The notes beneath the pieces were generated by a model that saw only the letters and a list, made by a program, of their open reading frames with translations, was not told where the DNA came from and ran no database searches. Below are positions 25,790-35,687 of a DNA stretch of 64,000 nucleotides, piece by piece. The DNA comes from Allocoleopsis franciscana PCC 7113 (GTDB lineage: Bacteria > Cyanobacteriota > Cyanobacteriia > Cyanobacteriales > Coleofasciculaceae). The DNA is taken from NCBI RefSeq assembly GCF_000317515.1, contig NC_019738.1:3808001-3872000 (forward strand), given 5' to 3'. Position numbers and translations under genes: made by a program. The first letter of the stretch is position 1. Each line of letters begins with the position of its first letter.

Positions 25790-27274
25790 TCAAGCACTAA
25801 GATGTCCGACCACCTCAACCAGTTTGGCGTAAGTTTGAGCCAAGGCTGAACCTTTGGACTGACATAAGTCTTCAATCCATTGCGTGGCTTGATTCGGCTT
25901 AATGGTCATTCTCGACTTTGCCATCAGCTTCCCCGTGGGATATTGGATTAGTCCCTGAGCTTGGGGACTGGATGTTACAGTCGGTTCATTCTGAAGCAAA
26001 GGAATGTAACGACGGGAGGCAAAACGCTTTTCTAACAACTTAATCGCTTCATGGTTTTGATTGGCACGCAACCAAGCATCCAGATAAATTTGTTCAAATA
26101 AATCGTGTTGGGCATGGCTACCCCCAATGGTGTGTAGGCGACCCAGGATTGGGCCAAGTTCAGCAATCGCTCTTTCCCATTTTCCTTGAGCATGAGCTGC
26201 CATTCCTCGTGCGGCGGGTACAGCAACCTCATTCCATGCCCGTTGTACAGAAGAGTCAGCGGTTTTGGCATACGCTTGCATACTCAACAGCATCTCAGTC
26301 ACTTGCTGCGCGTGACCGGCCTTTGATAGAGCGTAAATGTAATGCAAATCTTGGAAGGGTAGGGCGTGTTCGTGAATTCGTGCGGTGAGATAAGGGGCGA
26401 GTTCTTGCCATCTATTACCCACATCGACCCCTCTTAATTCCAAGCGCAACAGCAGGGAAATCGCTCCAATTGGGTCTTTGGATGAGTCTTTCCCAGCCCG
26501 ACCCCAGACGTGAGTGTCATAGAGCGATAGAACTTTCTGAAACTGTTGCTTCTCTAAATAATAGAGAGCGATGTGCCACCAATTATGGGTGTAGAGCATG
26601 GAATTGCAGTTTTCCCAGGTATCACAGAGGCTTTCCATCCACAGAATGCCCTCTTCCAGTCTCCCCTGCATTTCCAGCACATGAGCAACTGCATGGTGTG
26701 CCCAAGGGTCATTTCGGTTCATTTCGGTTGCTAGTTGTCCCATGCCTTCCGCCTCGTCGAAGCGGTGGCACTGCTCTAAACCGAAGGCAATCATGCCGTA
26801 TAGGTAGTGATTTTCGCGGTTAGCGGGTAAAACTTTTTCGGCAATTGAGAGGAGTGCTTCTGGATTCCCCTGATAGAAGTAGTGGTATTGACCCATTTGT
26901 ACTGCCACAATATCACGGGGAAACTTTTGGGTAAGGACTTCGAGGTAGGCGATGGATTTATCAATCGCACCGGCTGCCCAAGCTTCAACCGCTGAAATGT
27001 AAAGCTGTTCCCGCTCCGTGGCTTTATTTTTATACTGTTTAGCGGCTTGGAGATAAGGCAAGGCTTGACGACGTGACTCCGCTGTTTCGTGGGAGAGGTA
27101 TAACGCGGCGGCATGGGCGTTGGCGATCGCACATTCGGGATCGGACTCTATTCCTTTAAAAATAGCCACGGCGTCCTTACCATAGGCAAGTGCCTGGTCA
27201 GTATAGCGATTAATAGCCGCAATGGTTTCCGGCGAATCTGTAGTAACGTCTAATCCTTGAGAATCTTGTAACAT
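25790..27274 (-). CDS. TPR protein, TTC38-like
   Basis: A 494-residue soluble protein of tetratricopeptide-like helices. Segments NDPWAHHAVAHVLEMQGR (about residue 188) and HNWWHIALYYLEKQQ (about 230) match the TTC38-like family found in bacteria and animals, whose biochemical role is not established. The His/Trp-rich motifs are conserved in position and could bind a ligand or metal. The N-terminus places residues such as ALAYGKDAVAIFKGIESDPECAIANAHAA in the first repeats. It is monocistronic by spacing. Confidence 0.78.
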   Translation of the reverse strand: MLQDSQGLDVTTDSPETIAAINRYTDQALAYGKDAVAIFKGIESDPECAIANAHAAALYLSHETAESRRQALPYLQAAKQYKNKATEREQLYISAVEAWAAGAIDKSIAYLEVLTQKFPRDIVAVQMGQYHYFYQGNPEALLSIAEKVLPANRENHYLYGMIAFGLEQCHRFDEAEGMGQLATEMNRNDPWAHHAVAHVLEMQGRLEEGILWMESLCDTWENCNSMLYTHNWWHIALYYLEKQQFQKVLSLYDTHVWGRAGKDSSKDPIGAISLLLRLELRGVDVGNRWQELAPYLTARIHEHALPFQDLHYIYALSKAGHAQQVTEMLLSMQAYAKTADSSVQRAWNEVAVPAARGMAAHAQGKWERAIAELGPILGRLHTIGGSHAQHDLFEQIYLDAWLRANQNHEAIKLLEKRFASRRYIPLLQNEPTVTSSPQAQGLIQYPTGKLMAKSRMTIKPNQATQWIEDLCQSKGSALAQTYAKLVEVVGHLSA

Positions 27275-27661
27275 TTGTGTGCCCCAAAATGGCCTTTTTT
27301 ATACCCCACCGATTCCACCGAGGTCGCCCCTGTCACAATCTACGATAAATCGGTCGGAATACCGTAATTAAGAGAGTATCGCATAGCGATCAGTAGACTG
27401 CAAGAGATGGCTATTGGAGAAAAACCGATATCTGAACGAAGGTGTAAGTGGCTCAGAAACCTACGTTCGAGCATCGCCTCAAATTGGGTTTGATAGCCTG
27501 ACCATATCTGCCTTTTATGCTGACCTAATCAGGCATCGATGTGTTGATTAGTGGGATGACTTTACTAACTCTTATATTCTCTACATGTATAGTTTGTGAC
27601 AGCTTCAACTCTGGTGACAGCTCTGTTAGGAGCCATTATCTGCCTAAGTCCTGATTGGAAC
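27275..27661. other. Intergenic region, nothing recognised
   Basis: About 390 bases between the TPR gene start and the NB-ARC gene stop. It should contain the TPR promoter; a short direct repeat GTGACAGCT occurs twice near 27597-27622. I see no gene or RNA. Confidence 0.4.
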
Positions 27662-30600
27662 TCAACTCCTGTCATCCACAGCCCCTAGCATTTTCAGTGT
27701 GGATTTTTGAGCGGCTGTCAAACCCTTGATATCCGTGATATTCATCCCCTCGTAGGGTCTAGGAATCCGCAGGGTTTTGATTCGTGCACTGAAACCGCCT
27801 TGAGAATTTTGAGTTTGTCTTCTGTTGATTGTCCCTTTGCCCGGTGTCAACCCAAGCTGATACTCACCCCCTGTGGGAGTCATCCCCAGAGTTGTCTTTC
27901 CCGAAGAGATAGACGTACTCATCCAAGTGGTGTCGTACTCTCTAGACCTAACCAACGTTGAAGAGTGAGACAAGGATATCGGAAAACCGTCCGGCTTAAC
28001 TTGCCATAATTTAATTGTTTCATCTTGACTACAGCTTGCCAGAATTTGACCATCAGGGCTATATGCAAGGAACCGCACCCATTTATCATGCCCGTGCAAA
28101 ATTTGGCAGCTTGGCAAAGACGAGATATTCCAGAGTTTTACAAACCCATCCGCACCGCTACTGGCAAAGGTTTGCTCATCGGGGTCAAAGGCAACGGACA
28201 ATACTGGCCCTGCGTGTGCCTGCAATGTTTGGTAACATTCTCCCGTATTGATCCGCCATAGCTTAATCGTGCCATCTGCACTACCACTGACCAGAATTTG
28301 CTGGTTGGGACTAATAGCACAAGCGCGTATCCAACTCCGATGCCCTGGCAGGGTTTTAATACAGCAACCGGTGTCAACATCCCACAGCTTGAGCGTTTGG
28401 TCTTGGCTACCACTGGCGAGAAGTTTCCCATCCGAACTCAAGCTAATTGACCAGATGCCACCGCTATGCCCTTGCCAGGTTTGGCGGCATTCACCTGTAA
28501 GAATATCCCAAAGTTTGATCGTGCCGTCGAGACTCCCACTGAATAGGGTTTGCCCATTAGGACTAAAGAGGAGAGAAAAGACAGCATCCTTATGTCCTGT
28601 CAGGGTTTTTAGATGTTGCTCACCCAGGATATCCCATAATTTAATCGTTCGGTCTTCACTGCCACTGGCAAGGATGTGACGATTGGGACTAAATGTTACA
28701 GACCAAATCCAACTGCTGTGTGCTGGGAATTCTCTGATACTTTTCCCTGTCTTGCTATGCCAAAACCGAATTACACCATCTTGACTCCCACTTGCCAGAG
28801 TCGTCCCTTGAGAATTGAACGCGACCGACCAAACTCCATTACTATGTCCTTGGATGGTTTTCAGACAGAGGTTGGTGCGTGTCTCCCAAACCCTTACAGA
28901 TTGGTCTTCACTGCCACTGGCTAATAAAGAATCCGAAGCACCTAAAGTCGCTACCGCTTTGCTAACAGGACTAAAGGCAATAGACGAAATCCAACTCGTG
29001 TGCCCTTGAAGAATTCTCAGGCATTCACCCGTATGCTGATTCCAGAGACGGACACAATGGTCATCACTACCACTAGCGAGGGTTTTTCCATCCGGACTAA
29101 AGGCAACAGTTCGGATTTGCTGGGTGTGTCCCCATAAAGATTTGAGGCATTTCCCACTGCTAGCCTCCCACAATTTTACGGTGCGATCGCTGCTGCTACT
29201 GGCGAGGATTTTCCCATCTGGACTGAAGGCAACTGACCAAACTCGGTCGGTGTGTTCCTCTAGAATGCTTAAACATTCGCCCTGATTAATATCCCACAAT
29301 CGCACCGTACCGTCATAACTACCACTGGCAAGGAGATATTCCGAGGATAAGGGAGTAGGGTTAATGGGTAATAGGTGTTCTCTAAATCCTGAATTTTTCT
29401 GTGTTCTTCTTGCAGAATATTGGGGAGCAAAGGCGACAGAGCGAACTTCGTTAGTGTGTCCTGATAAAATCTTGAACAGTTGACCGGTTCTGACATCCCA
29501 AACTCGCACGCAACGGTCTTCGCTGCCAGTAGCGAGGAGACGACCATCAGGACTAAAAGCTAGGGAAAATATGCGATCGCTATATCCTTGAAACTGCTTA
29601 ATGCATTCCCCTGTTTGCACATCCCAGAGATTCACAATTCGGTTGGCACTGCTAGCCAGAAAACGGCCATCAGGACTAAACGCAACAGACCAAATCCAGC
29701 CTTCATCGATTTTGCAAGTTAACAGTTGTTTGCCCGTCTCAACTTGCCAAACATGAATTTCATGATTCACATCCCCAGTAGCTAATAGCTGACCATCGGG
29801 ACTAAAAGCAACCGATAAGATTTGACTTAGTGTATCTGTAAAAACTGACTTTGCTAGATTCGCGTGAGCAAAATTAACCTGATGGAGATTAACTCGCTCC
29901 AGGTACGCTTGCCAAACCGTAAGATCGGAAAAATCCCAACCGCTTAGATCGGATGAAAGTTGGCAAAGAAGGTTCAAAATATTTCCGCCAATATAGCCTG
30001 TTCCCTGAGATGATTTGCCCCTCAATTTTGAAATAATTTTTCTTAAATGGTTTTCTAGTTGTTCCTTACTATTAGCGTGGAGTAACGTCTCTGCAACGGG
30101 TTTGAGAATGAGGCGAATTTGAGTTTCTCGAATATAATCTTTGGTTTGAGCTTTGAGCAGAGCATGAGTCTTGAACAGACGAAATCCCGACTCATTCATC
30201 GCCCCAACAGATCTACTAAGTTCTGAACAAACTCGTGCGATCAATCGGTCAGTCATATACTCCATGACGACAGGTTGTAAGGTGAACAGAGTTCGATTCT
30301 GCTCAATTAGCGTAGGTGTAGCTTTATCGAGCAGACATCGCCTTTCTAAAGACGTTAAGGCTTCCAGTAAATCAGCAAGGGATACCTGGGGAACAAAGTC
30401 TGTTCGTAATTCGGATAACGTTACAGGTTCTCGATTAATTGCCAGCCAATACATCACCTGCTGTTCTAAATCCGATAAGCGATCGATTTGGTGAGCTAAT
30501 AAATCTCGAACATCTCCAAAAACTAAAGTCCCCTGTTGCAAACATTCGAGAAAATTGGCGAGACTACCCTCAAAGAAATCTTTGATCGCACAAGCGACCA

Positions 30601-31633
30601 TTTTTAAAGCCAGAGGGTTACCTGCATAATGTTCAACTAACACCCTCCATTCCTCTGCTGAACCAGCAAAATCGCCCTTAACGCTGAAAATATTCTGTAC
30701 GGCACTCTTGCACAACCCAGTTAATCGCATTGAGCGAATGGGTAAAGAATTCCCTTCGATCGCAGCAATTTCTTTGGGTTTTTCTCGACTGGTCAGCATG
30801 ATAGTACTTTGATGGTCAGTTTCCCCCAAACATTTCAATAACTGACCATAGTTTTCATAGCCAACTAGATAACTGCCAATGCGATCGCCAGGTTGCATGA
30901 TCGTCTCGACATTATCGAAAACAACCAAGCAACGATGTTGACGTAAGCAGTCCAACAGTTTTAAGATGCGACCATTTAGAGTATCGGGTAGTGTTGCATT
31001 CTGTTGAATGGCTAAGAATTGAATTAAATCTGCTAGGAGTTCCTGAAGGGGTGGCGCATTGCGAAGACTACGCCAAATGACACACTCAAACTCATCCTGA
31101 ATTTGTTTGGCTAAGTTCACCGATAAAGAGGTTTTGCCAATACCACCCATACCAAACAAACCAATCAGTCGGCAACCATCCTGAACTATCCACCGTTCCA
31201 GAGTTACCAATTCTTCATTCCGTCCGTAAAACAGGGATGAATCTGGAGCATCTCCCCAATCCCTGCGATTTTGAATTTTAGATTTTGGATTTTGGATTAG
31301 GTGGTGTTGGTTTTTGGTGATTCTTAACTCCTGTAAGAGCGAGTCATGACTCGCCTCTACGACTCCTAACTCCTGACTTTTTTCCTTCGCTTTTCGCTGC
31401 AAAACCAGTTGAAGATTACTTTTAGTAACCTTTTCTCCGAAGGCTTTGGAGAGTAACTGCCATAACTGGGAACCCGTCTGCTTGACATAACCCAACTCAT
31501 ACCCAGAGGTTTTTGCGATCGCTTGATACGACTGTTCTTCCCAAGCATGACGAAATACCGTCACTTGCAGCTTGCTTAAACGGTTTTCACTTAAAGCTTG
31601 CTCAACAATGGTCAGTGCTTCTTCAGGGTTCAT
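27662..31633 (-). CDS. NB-ARC ATPase with 14 WD40 repeats (STAND protein)
   Basis: A 1323-residue signalling ATPase. An N-terminal helical region of about 85 residues with a helix-turn-helix-like pattern (SYQAIAKTSGYELGYVKQTG) leads to a variable linker, then SLFYGRNEEL and an NB-ARC domain with Walker A GMGGIGKTS at 161-169, Walker B CLVVFDNVE near 240 and GNPLALKMVA. Pentapeptide-like residues (DLSGWDFSDLTVWQAYLERVNLHQVNFAHANLAKS) precede 14 WD40 repeats from about 605 to 1215, enough for two seven-bladed propellers. A C-terminal basic tail ends MLGAVDDRS. STAND proteins of this layout are thought to oligomerise on ligand binding. The linker encodes IQNPKSKIQN from a TTTTGAATTTTAGATTTTGG repeat, and repeat 4 holds a 25-residue insertion. 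Confidence 0.92.
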   Translation of the reverse strand: MNPEEALTIVEQALSENRLSKLQVTVFRHAWEEQSYQAIAKTSGYELGYVKQTGSQLWQLLSKAFGEKVTKSNLQLVLQRKAKEKSQELGVVEASHDSLLQELRITKNQHHLIQNPKSKIQNRRDWGDAPDSSLFYGRNEELVTLERWIVQDGCRLIGLFGMGGIGKTSLSVNLAKQIQDEFECVIWRSLRNAPPLQELLADLIQFLAIQQNATLPDTLNGRILKLLDCLRQHRCLVVFDNVETIMQPGDRIGSYLVGYENYGQLLKCLGETDHQSTIMLTSREKPKEIAAIEGNSLPIRSMRLTGLCKSAVQNIFSVKGDFAGSAEEWRVLVEHYAGNPLALKMVACAIKDFFEGSLANFLECLQQGTLVFGDVRDLLAHQIDRLSDLEQQVMYWLAINREPVTLSELRTDFVPQVSLADLLEALTSLERRCLLDKATPTLIEQNRTLFTLQPVVMEYMTDRLIARVCSELSRSVGAMNESGFRLFKTHALLKAQTKDYIRETQIRLILKPVAETLLHANSKEQLENHLRKIISKLRGKSSQGTGYIGGNILNLLCQLSSDLSGWDFSDLTVWQAYLERVNLHQVNFAHANLAKSVFTDTLSQILSVAFSPDGQLLATGDVNHEIHVWQVETGKQLLTCKIDEGWIWSVAFSPDGRFLASSANRIVNLWDVQTGECIKQFQGYSDRIFSLAFSPDGRLLATGSEDRCVRVWDVRTGQLFKILSGHTNEVRSVAFAPQYSARRTQKNSGFREHLLPINPTPLSSEYLLASGSYDGTVRLWDINQGECLSILEEHTDRVWSVAFSPDGKILASSSSDRTVKLWEASSGKCLKSLWGHTQQIRTVAFSPDGKTLASGSDDHCVRLWNQHTGECLRILQGHTSWISSIAFSPVSKAVATLGASDSLLASGSEDQSVRVWETRTNLCLKTIQGHSNGVWSVAFNSQGTTLASGSQDGVIRFWHSKTGKSIREFPAHSSWIWSVTFSPNRHILASGSEDRTIKLWDILGEQHLKTLTGHKDAVFSLLFSPNGQTLFSGSLDGTIKLWDILTGECRQTWQGHSGGIWSISLSSDGKLLASGSQDQTLKLWDVDTGCCIKTLPGHRSWIRACAISPNQQILVSGSADGTIKLWRINTGECYQTLQAHAGPVLSVAFDPDEQTFASSGADGFVKLWNISSLPSCQILHGHDKWVRFLAYSPDGQILASCSQDETIKLWQVKPDGFPISLSHSSTLVRSREYDTTWMSTSISSGKTTLGMTPTGGEYQLGLTPGKGTINRRQTQNSQGGFSARIKTLRIPRPYEGMNITDIKGLTAAQKSTLKMLGAVDDRS

Positions 31634-31718
31634 GGCTCATAAAAGCCCAGTTAAATGATCGGACGACGGATACAAAAAGTACGCTTGCAATTCACTTCCT
31701 CACTCCCCAACCTAAGAC

Positions 31719-31897
31719 GATGTCTGAAAAGTCATAATCAAAACGCTTAAACGGTCAGATCCTCCTAAATCTCCTCACTAAAGCTCTGGCTTAAAAAGGG
31801 GGACTTTGATCAGATTCTCCCCCCTCGTTTCTAACGTCCCCCCTTTTTAAGGGGGGCTAGGGGGGATCTAAGCAACTGTTGACACTTTTCAGACATC
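31719..31897. mobile_element. MITE-like element with 14-base perfect terminal inverted repeats
   Basis: The ends GATGTCTGAAAAGT (31719-31732) and ACTTTTCAGACATC (31884-31897) are exact inverted repeats. Between them is a 111-base copy of the GATCCCCC...GGGGGATC palindrome (31758-31868). It has no coding capacity. No clear target-site duplication is visible. It lies between the divergent NB-ARC gene and the ureide-type cluster. Confidence 0.6.
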
Positions 31898-31952
31898 CTC
31901 TAAACACCCACCTACGAGGAAAACCCAATACTGACAAGGGTTTCCGTACTTC

Positions 31953-31966
31953 GTAGAAATGCATAC
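31953..31966. promoter_or_regulatory. NtcA-type site (GTA-N8-TAC) upstream of the ABC/amidohydrolase cluster
   Basis: GTAGAAATGCATAC fits the NtcA core. It lies about 215 bases before the binding-protein start. No good TAN3T box is seen at the usual 22-base distance, and the six-base core occurs by chance about 15 times in a window this size, so the nitrogen-related genes downstream are the main support. Confidence 0.35.
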
Positions 31967-32182
31967 TACAGTTTTTTGAATTTGTCCACTGTCAATTTAG
32001 TGACATTCTGCGAACTTTCCTCGCACCTTTTTCGCACCTTTTAGAACCCTAGAACGGCATTCATCCTGTTAATCTCTGCTTAACGCAAGAACTGACCGAA
32101 ACCACAGTCAAGCGTTAGTGGGGAGGGTTCAACGGCGATGCCGCTACACCTCTACATCGTTTCGCAAGGGGAGTCATAACGA

Positions 32183-33364
32183 GTGAGTACTAGTAGGCCT
32201 TTTCACCTATCCCGTCGTCAAGTCGTTCGTGGACTTTTAGCCACCACAGCCTTTGGGGTGACATCAAAATTTGGAACGGGTTGCAGTTCATCAACCGGAA
32301 ATCAATCCAGTTCGGATGGCACAGATAAGCCCATTGTGATGGGCTTTATTTACGTTGGCCCCAAAGATGACTATGGTTATAACCAAGCCCATGCTGAGGG
32401 AAAAGCAGGAGTTTCTAAATTAACCTGGGTCAAAAGCGTAGAGCAAGCCAACGTTCCGGAAACAACGGACGTACAGGAAGCCATGCGGAACATGATCGAG
32501 CAGGATGGAGCTACGGTAATATTCCCTACCTCCTTCGGTTACTTTGACCCCCATGTCCTCAAATTGGCTCAAGAATACCCAGAAGTTCAATTTGTCCACT
32601 GCGGTGGACTGTATCAAGAAGGAAAACACCCGAAAAACGTTGGCAGTTACTTTGGATTTATCGATGAGGCTGAGTATCTAGCCGGTATTGTTGCCGCGAA
32701 GGCTACCAAGACGAACAAAGTAGGGTTCATTGCTGCCAAACCGATTCCCCAAGTACTCCGTAATATCAATAGCTTCACCTTGGGAGCACGCAGCGTTAAT
32801 CCCAACATTTCCACTCAAGTCATCTTCACCGGCGATTGGTCTTTACCTGTTAAAGAGGCAGAGGCAACTAACAGTATGGTTGACCAGAGAATTGATGTCA
32901 TCACCTGTCACGTAGACAGCCCCAAAGTAATTGTAGAAACCGCTGAAAAACGTGGCATTTTTACAACCGGCTTCCACGCCAATCAAGCTGTGCTAGCGCC
33001 CAAAGGATATCTGACCGGTGCAGAGTGGGATTGGACGAACGTCTACTCCAAATATGCGGAAATGATTCGCGCTGGCAAAACCTTAATGAATGGAGGTATT
33101 CCACATTTAGTGCGTGGGGGTTTTAAGGAAGGATTTTTGAAATTGTCGCCCTACGGACCAGCCGTCAATGATGAGGCGAAAAAGCTGGCTGATGCAGCAA
33201 AAGCCAAGTTTATAGACGGCAGCATGGTGGTTTATAAAGGGGGACTGCAAGATAATACAGGTAAAATCGTCATTCCAGCGGGTAAGGATCTAAAACAGCA
33301 GGACAGCGAACTGGAAAAGATGAATTGGCTCGTTGCAGGCGTGGTCGGCAAAGTGGGCAGTTAA
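32183..33364 (+). CDS. BMP-family ABC substrate-binding lipoprotein
   Basis: A 393-residue binding protein of the basic membrane protein (BMP/PnrA) family, which usually binds nucleosides or related heterocycles. The start is GTG at 32183 behind AAGGGGAG. The N-terminus has a twin-arginine pattern (LSRRQVVRGLL) and a lipobox-like GTGC at about residues 32-35, so it is probably a Tat-exported lipoprotein. Family motifs are VMGFIYVGPKDDYGYNQAH near 49, TVIFPTSFGYFDP, and GFIDEAEYLAGIVAAKATKTNKVGFI. It feeds the two permeases and ATPase encoded downstream. The neighbouring amidohydrolases suggest a nitrogen-rich ligand. Confidence 0.92.
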   Translation: MSTSRPFHLSRRQVVRGLLATTAFGVTSKFGTGCSSSTGNQSSSDGTDKPIVMGFIYVGPKDDYGYNQAHAEGKAGVSKLTWVKSVEQANVPETTDVQEAMRNMIEQDGATVIFPTSFGYFDPHVLKLAQEYPEVQFVHCGGLYQEGKHPKNVGSYFGFIDEAEYLAGIVAAKATKTNKVGFIAAKPIPQVLRNINSFTLGARSVNPNISTQVIFTGDWSLPVKEAEATNSMVDQRIDVITCHVDSPKVIVETAEKRGIFTTGFHANQAVLAPKGYLTGAEWDWTNVYSKYAEMIRAGKTLMNGGIPHLVRGGFKEGFLKLSPYGPAVNDEAKKLADAAKAKFIDGSMVVYKGGLQDNTGKIVIPAGKDLKQQDSELEKMNWLVAGVVGKVGS

Positions 33365-33454
33365 TCCCTATTCATTCAGCCATTAATTCCTCATGACCAA
33401 TGAATAGAGCCTATCTGCAAACCTCCATAGAAGCCAAAAAAAAACTCATCTCCT

Positions 33455-33515
33455 CTAACTCCTCAGCGACCCTCTGCGACACCCTCAGCGTTCCTCTGCG
33501 TTAAAAAAACACATT
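33455..33515. repeat. CTCTGCG-type interspersed repeat, copy 1
   Basis: The sequence has repeated CTCAGCGA/CTCTGCG units ending GCGTTAAAAAAAC. Related copies lie at about 36402-36452 and, inverted, 37280-37332, all between genes of the same cluster. Confidence 0.65.
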
Positions 33516-33574
33516 CTAGTAATACTCACAAAAACAATCCCTCCGGGGAGCAATAATCAAGTCAACCGTTAATT

Positions 33575-34660
33575 ATGCTCAATCATTCTCGGTGGCGTAC
33601 AACACTAGAAGCGATCTGCCTTCCGATCGCAGCTCTGCTTTTTTCCTTACTACTCTTTGGCATTTTCTGCGCCTTGGCAGGGGCAAATCCCTTTGCCGTT
33701 TACGCTTCGATTTATAAAGCCGCCTTTGGGAATTGGCGATCATTTCAAAACACGCTGATTCGAGCAGCCCCCTTAATGTTGACCTCTCTATGTACAGCAC
33801 TCCCTGCCCGTTTAGGTTTGATCATCATTGGCAATGAGGGCGCACTGGTGATGGGTGGCATTGGGGCAGTGGCAACCGGGCTAGCTCTCAAAGGCGCACC
33901 TCCCACCGTCGTACAAATCGGGATGGCACTGGCAGGAATCATTTGTGGGGGTTTGTGGATAGGCTCAGTCGGAGCGTTACGTCACTACCGAGGCGTGAAT
34001 GAAACCATTAGTAGTTTGTTGCTCAATTATATTGCGATCGCACTGCTCAACCATCTGGTGAGCGGGCCAATGAAAGACCCGACGTCTCTCAATAAGCCCT
34101 CCACCTACCCCATTCCTGATGTTGATATGCTGGGGAAAATTCCCGGTACCCGCGTTCACTATGGCTTGATTTATGGGTTGATTGCCTGTGTGATTGCCTA
34201 CTTCTTGATTCAGCGCACAACCTTTGGCTTCGCCGCACGTACCGCCGGGGGCAATATTCGAGCTGCTCGGATTGCCGGACTCCCAGTCGGTAAGCTAACG
34301 ATGGCAATTTGTTTCCTGGCTGGCTCTTGTGCGGGGTTAGCAGGCATGGTGGAAGTTGCTGCCGTACAGGGTCGAGCCAATGAATCTCTCAACGCTAACT
34401 ATGGCTACAGCGGCATTTTAGTTGCGTTTATTGCCCGACATAACCCCTTGGCTGCCACCTTAGTTGCAGTTTTAGTCGGCGGTATCCTTGCCAGTGGCGG
34501 TATCTTGCAGCGGACACATAATCTGCCGGATGCCACTGTTCTAGTGTTTCAAGGGTTGGTTTTCTTAGTCGTTATGTACAGTGAATCGCTCTACGGACGC
34601 CTGCCAATCTTCAAAGAGCGATCGCAAGTCAGCGGCAGTCCAGCAGCAGCAACCGTCTAA
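33575..34660 (+). CDS. ABC transporter permease, nucleoside/BMP type (first)
   Basis: A 361-residue inner-membrane permease of the BPD_transp_2 type, about 8-10 helices. Typical segments are ALAGANPFAVYASIYKAAFG, LIIIGNEGALVMGGIGA, VNETISSLLLNYIA and TAGGNIRAARIAGLP, which resemble the larger permease of nucleoside BMP importers (NupB/YufP-like). It pairs with the second permease downstream. About 210 bases separate it from the binding-protein gene, part of which is a CTCTGCG repeat. Confidence 0.92.
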   Translation: MLNHSRWRTTLEAICLPIAALLFSLLLFGIFCALAGANPFAVYASIYKAAFGNWRSFQNTLIRAAPLMLTSLCTALPARLGLIIIGNEGALVMGGIGAVATGLALKGAPPTVVQIGMALAGIICGGLWIGSVGALRHYRGVNETISSLLLNYIAIALLNHLVSGPMKDPTSLNKPSTYPIPDVDMLGKIPGTRVHYGLIYGLIACVIAYFLIQRTTFGFAARTAGGNIRAARIAGLPVGKLTMAICFLAGSCAGLAGMVEVAAVQGRANESLNANYGYSGILVAFIARHNPLAATLVAVLVGGILASGGILQRTHNLPDATVLVFQGLVFLVVMYSESLYGRLPIFKERSQVSGSPAAATV

Positions 34661-34724
34661 ATGGGTTGAAACTTGAAAAGTTCTAAGCCGTAACCAGTAA
34701 CTTGCTAACTTTCAACCTGCCAGC

Positions 34725-35687
34725 TTGCAACTATATTCACAAACAAAAAGGAGGAAATTAATGGCAACAGAAGCCTTAGGGTGGTTGGGAGTTCCGTTAG
34801 CGATCGCAGCAGGAACTATGCGGGGAGGTACGCCGTTTCTGTTTGTCAGCTTGGGGGAATGCCTGACGGAAAAAAGTGGCAAAATCAACCTGGGATTGGA
34901 AGGCACATTACTCATGGGAGCAATGACGGCCTATGGGGTTTCTTATCTGACTGGATCGCCTTGGTTGGGGGTGGTCGCGGCTGGTTTATCTGGGATGGTT
35001 TTGGGTTTCATTCATGCTTGGCTCACTCAGCAACCCAGAGTGAATGATGTTGCTGTTGGGATTGCCATGATTATATTTGGGAGTGGTCTGGCTTTCTTCT
35101 TAGGTAAGCCTTTTATTCAGCCTAAAGCGCCACCATTACCCACCTTCGATTTAGGAAATTGGAGCAGTATCCCTGCACTACAATCCGCTTTGAAAATTAG
35201 CCCACTTTTTCTCCTCGGTGTTGCCCTTGCCCCGCTCATGATGTGGTTTTTTAAATCAACTCGTTGGGGTTTATTTATCCGTGCGGTTGGTGATAGTCCC
35301 GATGCGGCTAGGGCAATGGGAGTTTCTATCAAAAAAGTGCGGATGCTGTGCATTATTGGCGGCAGCTTTTTAGCAGGAATTGGTGGTGCTTCTCTCTCTC
35401 TTTACTATCCTGGTATCTGGAGCGAACGCATCTCTAGTGGACAGGGACTGATGGCAGTTGCGTTAGTCATTTTCGCCCGATGGCAACCGATGCAATGTCT
35501 GTATGCCTCCTTATTATTTGGTGGAGCACAATCACTCGGCCCAGCCTTGCAATCTATTGGTGTCACTCAGGGTTATTACTTATTCAATTGTGCACCCTAT
35601 GTCTTAACACTTTTAATCATGATTCTTACCTGCTCTCCTAAGCGCACTGTAAGTGGTGCACCAGGGGCTTTGGGGGCGAGTAATTAG
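34725..35687 (+). CDS. ABC transporter permease, nucleoside/BMP type (second)
   Basis: A 320-residue permease (NupC/YufQ-like). The diagnostic SGKINLGLEGTLLMGAM segment is at about residues 50-66, with VNDVAVGIAMIIFGSGLAFFLG and RAVGDSPDAARAMGVSI further on. The plus-strand frame at 34725 starts at ATG? No: the in-frame ATG at 34761 (MATEALGWLG), behind AAAAGGAGGAAAT, is the more likely start and gives 308 residues. It forms the membrane channel with the first permease. Confidence 0.9.
   Translation: MQLYSQTKRRKLMATEALGWLGVPLAIAAGTMRGGTPFLFVSLGECLTEKSGKINLGLEGTLLMGAMTAYGVSYLTGSPWLGVVAAGLSGMVLGFIHAWLTQQPRVNDVAVGIAMIIFGSGLAFFLGKPFIQPKAPPLPTFDLGNWSSIPALQSALKISPLFLLGVALAPLMMWFFKSTRWGLFIRAVGDSPDAARAMGVSIKKVRMLCIIGGSFLAGIGGASLSLYYPGIWSERISSGQGLMAVALVIFARWQPMQCLYASLLFGGAQSLGPALQSIGVTQGYYLFNCAPYVLTLLIMILTCSPKRTVSGAPGALGASN

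Larger units (their letters stand above)
31634..32182. other. Divergent intergenic region with MITE-like element
   Basis: About 550 bases between the divergent NB-ARC and binding-protein genes. It holds the MITE-like element, the candidate NtcA site and the promoters of both genes. No coding frame or riboswitch-like fold was recognised. Confidence 0.45.

Noticed and set aside
32000-32182. Riboswitch before the binding-protein gene
   Set aside because: I looked for guanidine- or purine-type folds in view of the gene content but could not recognise a conserved core.
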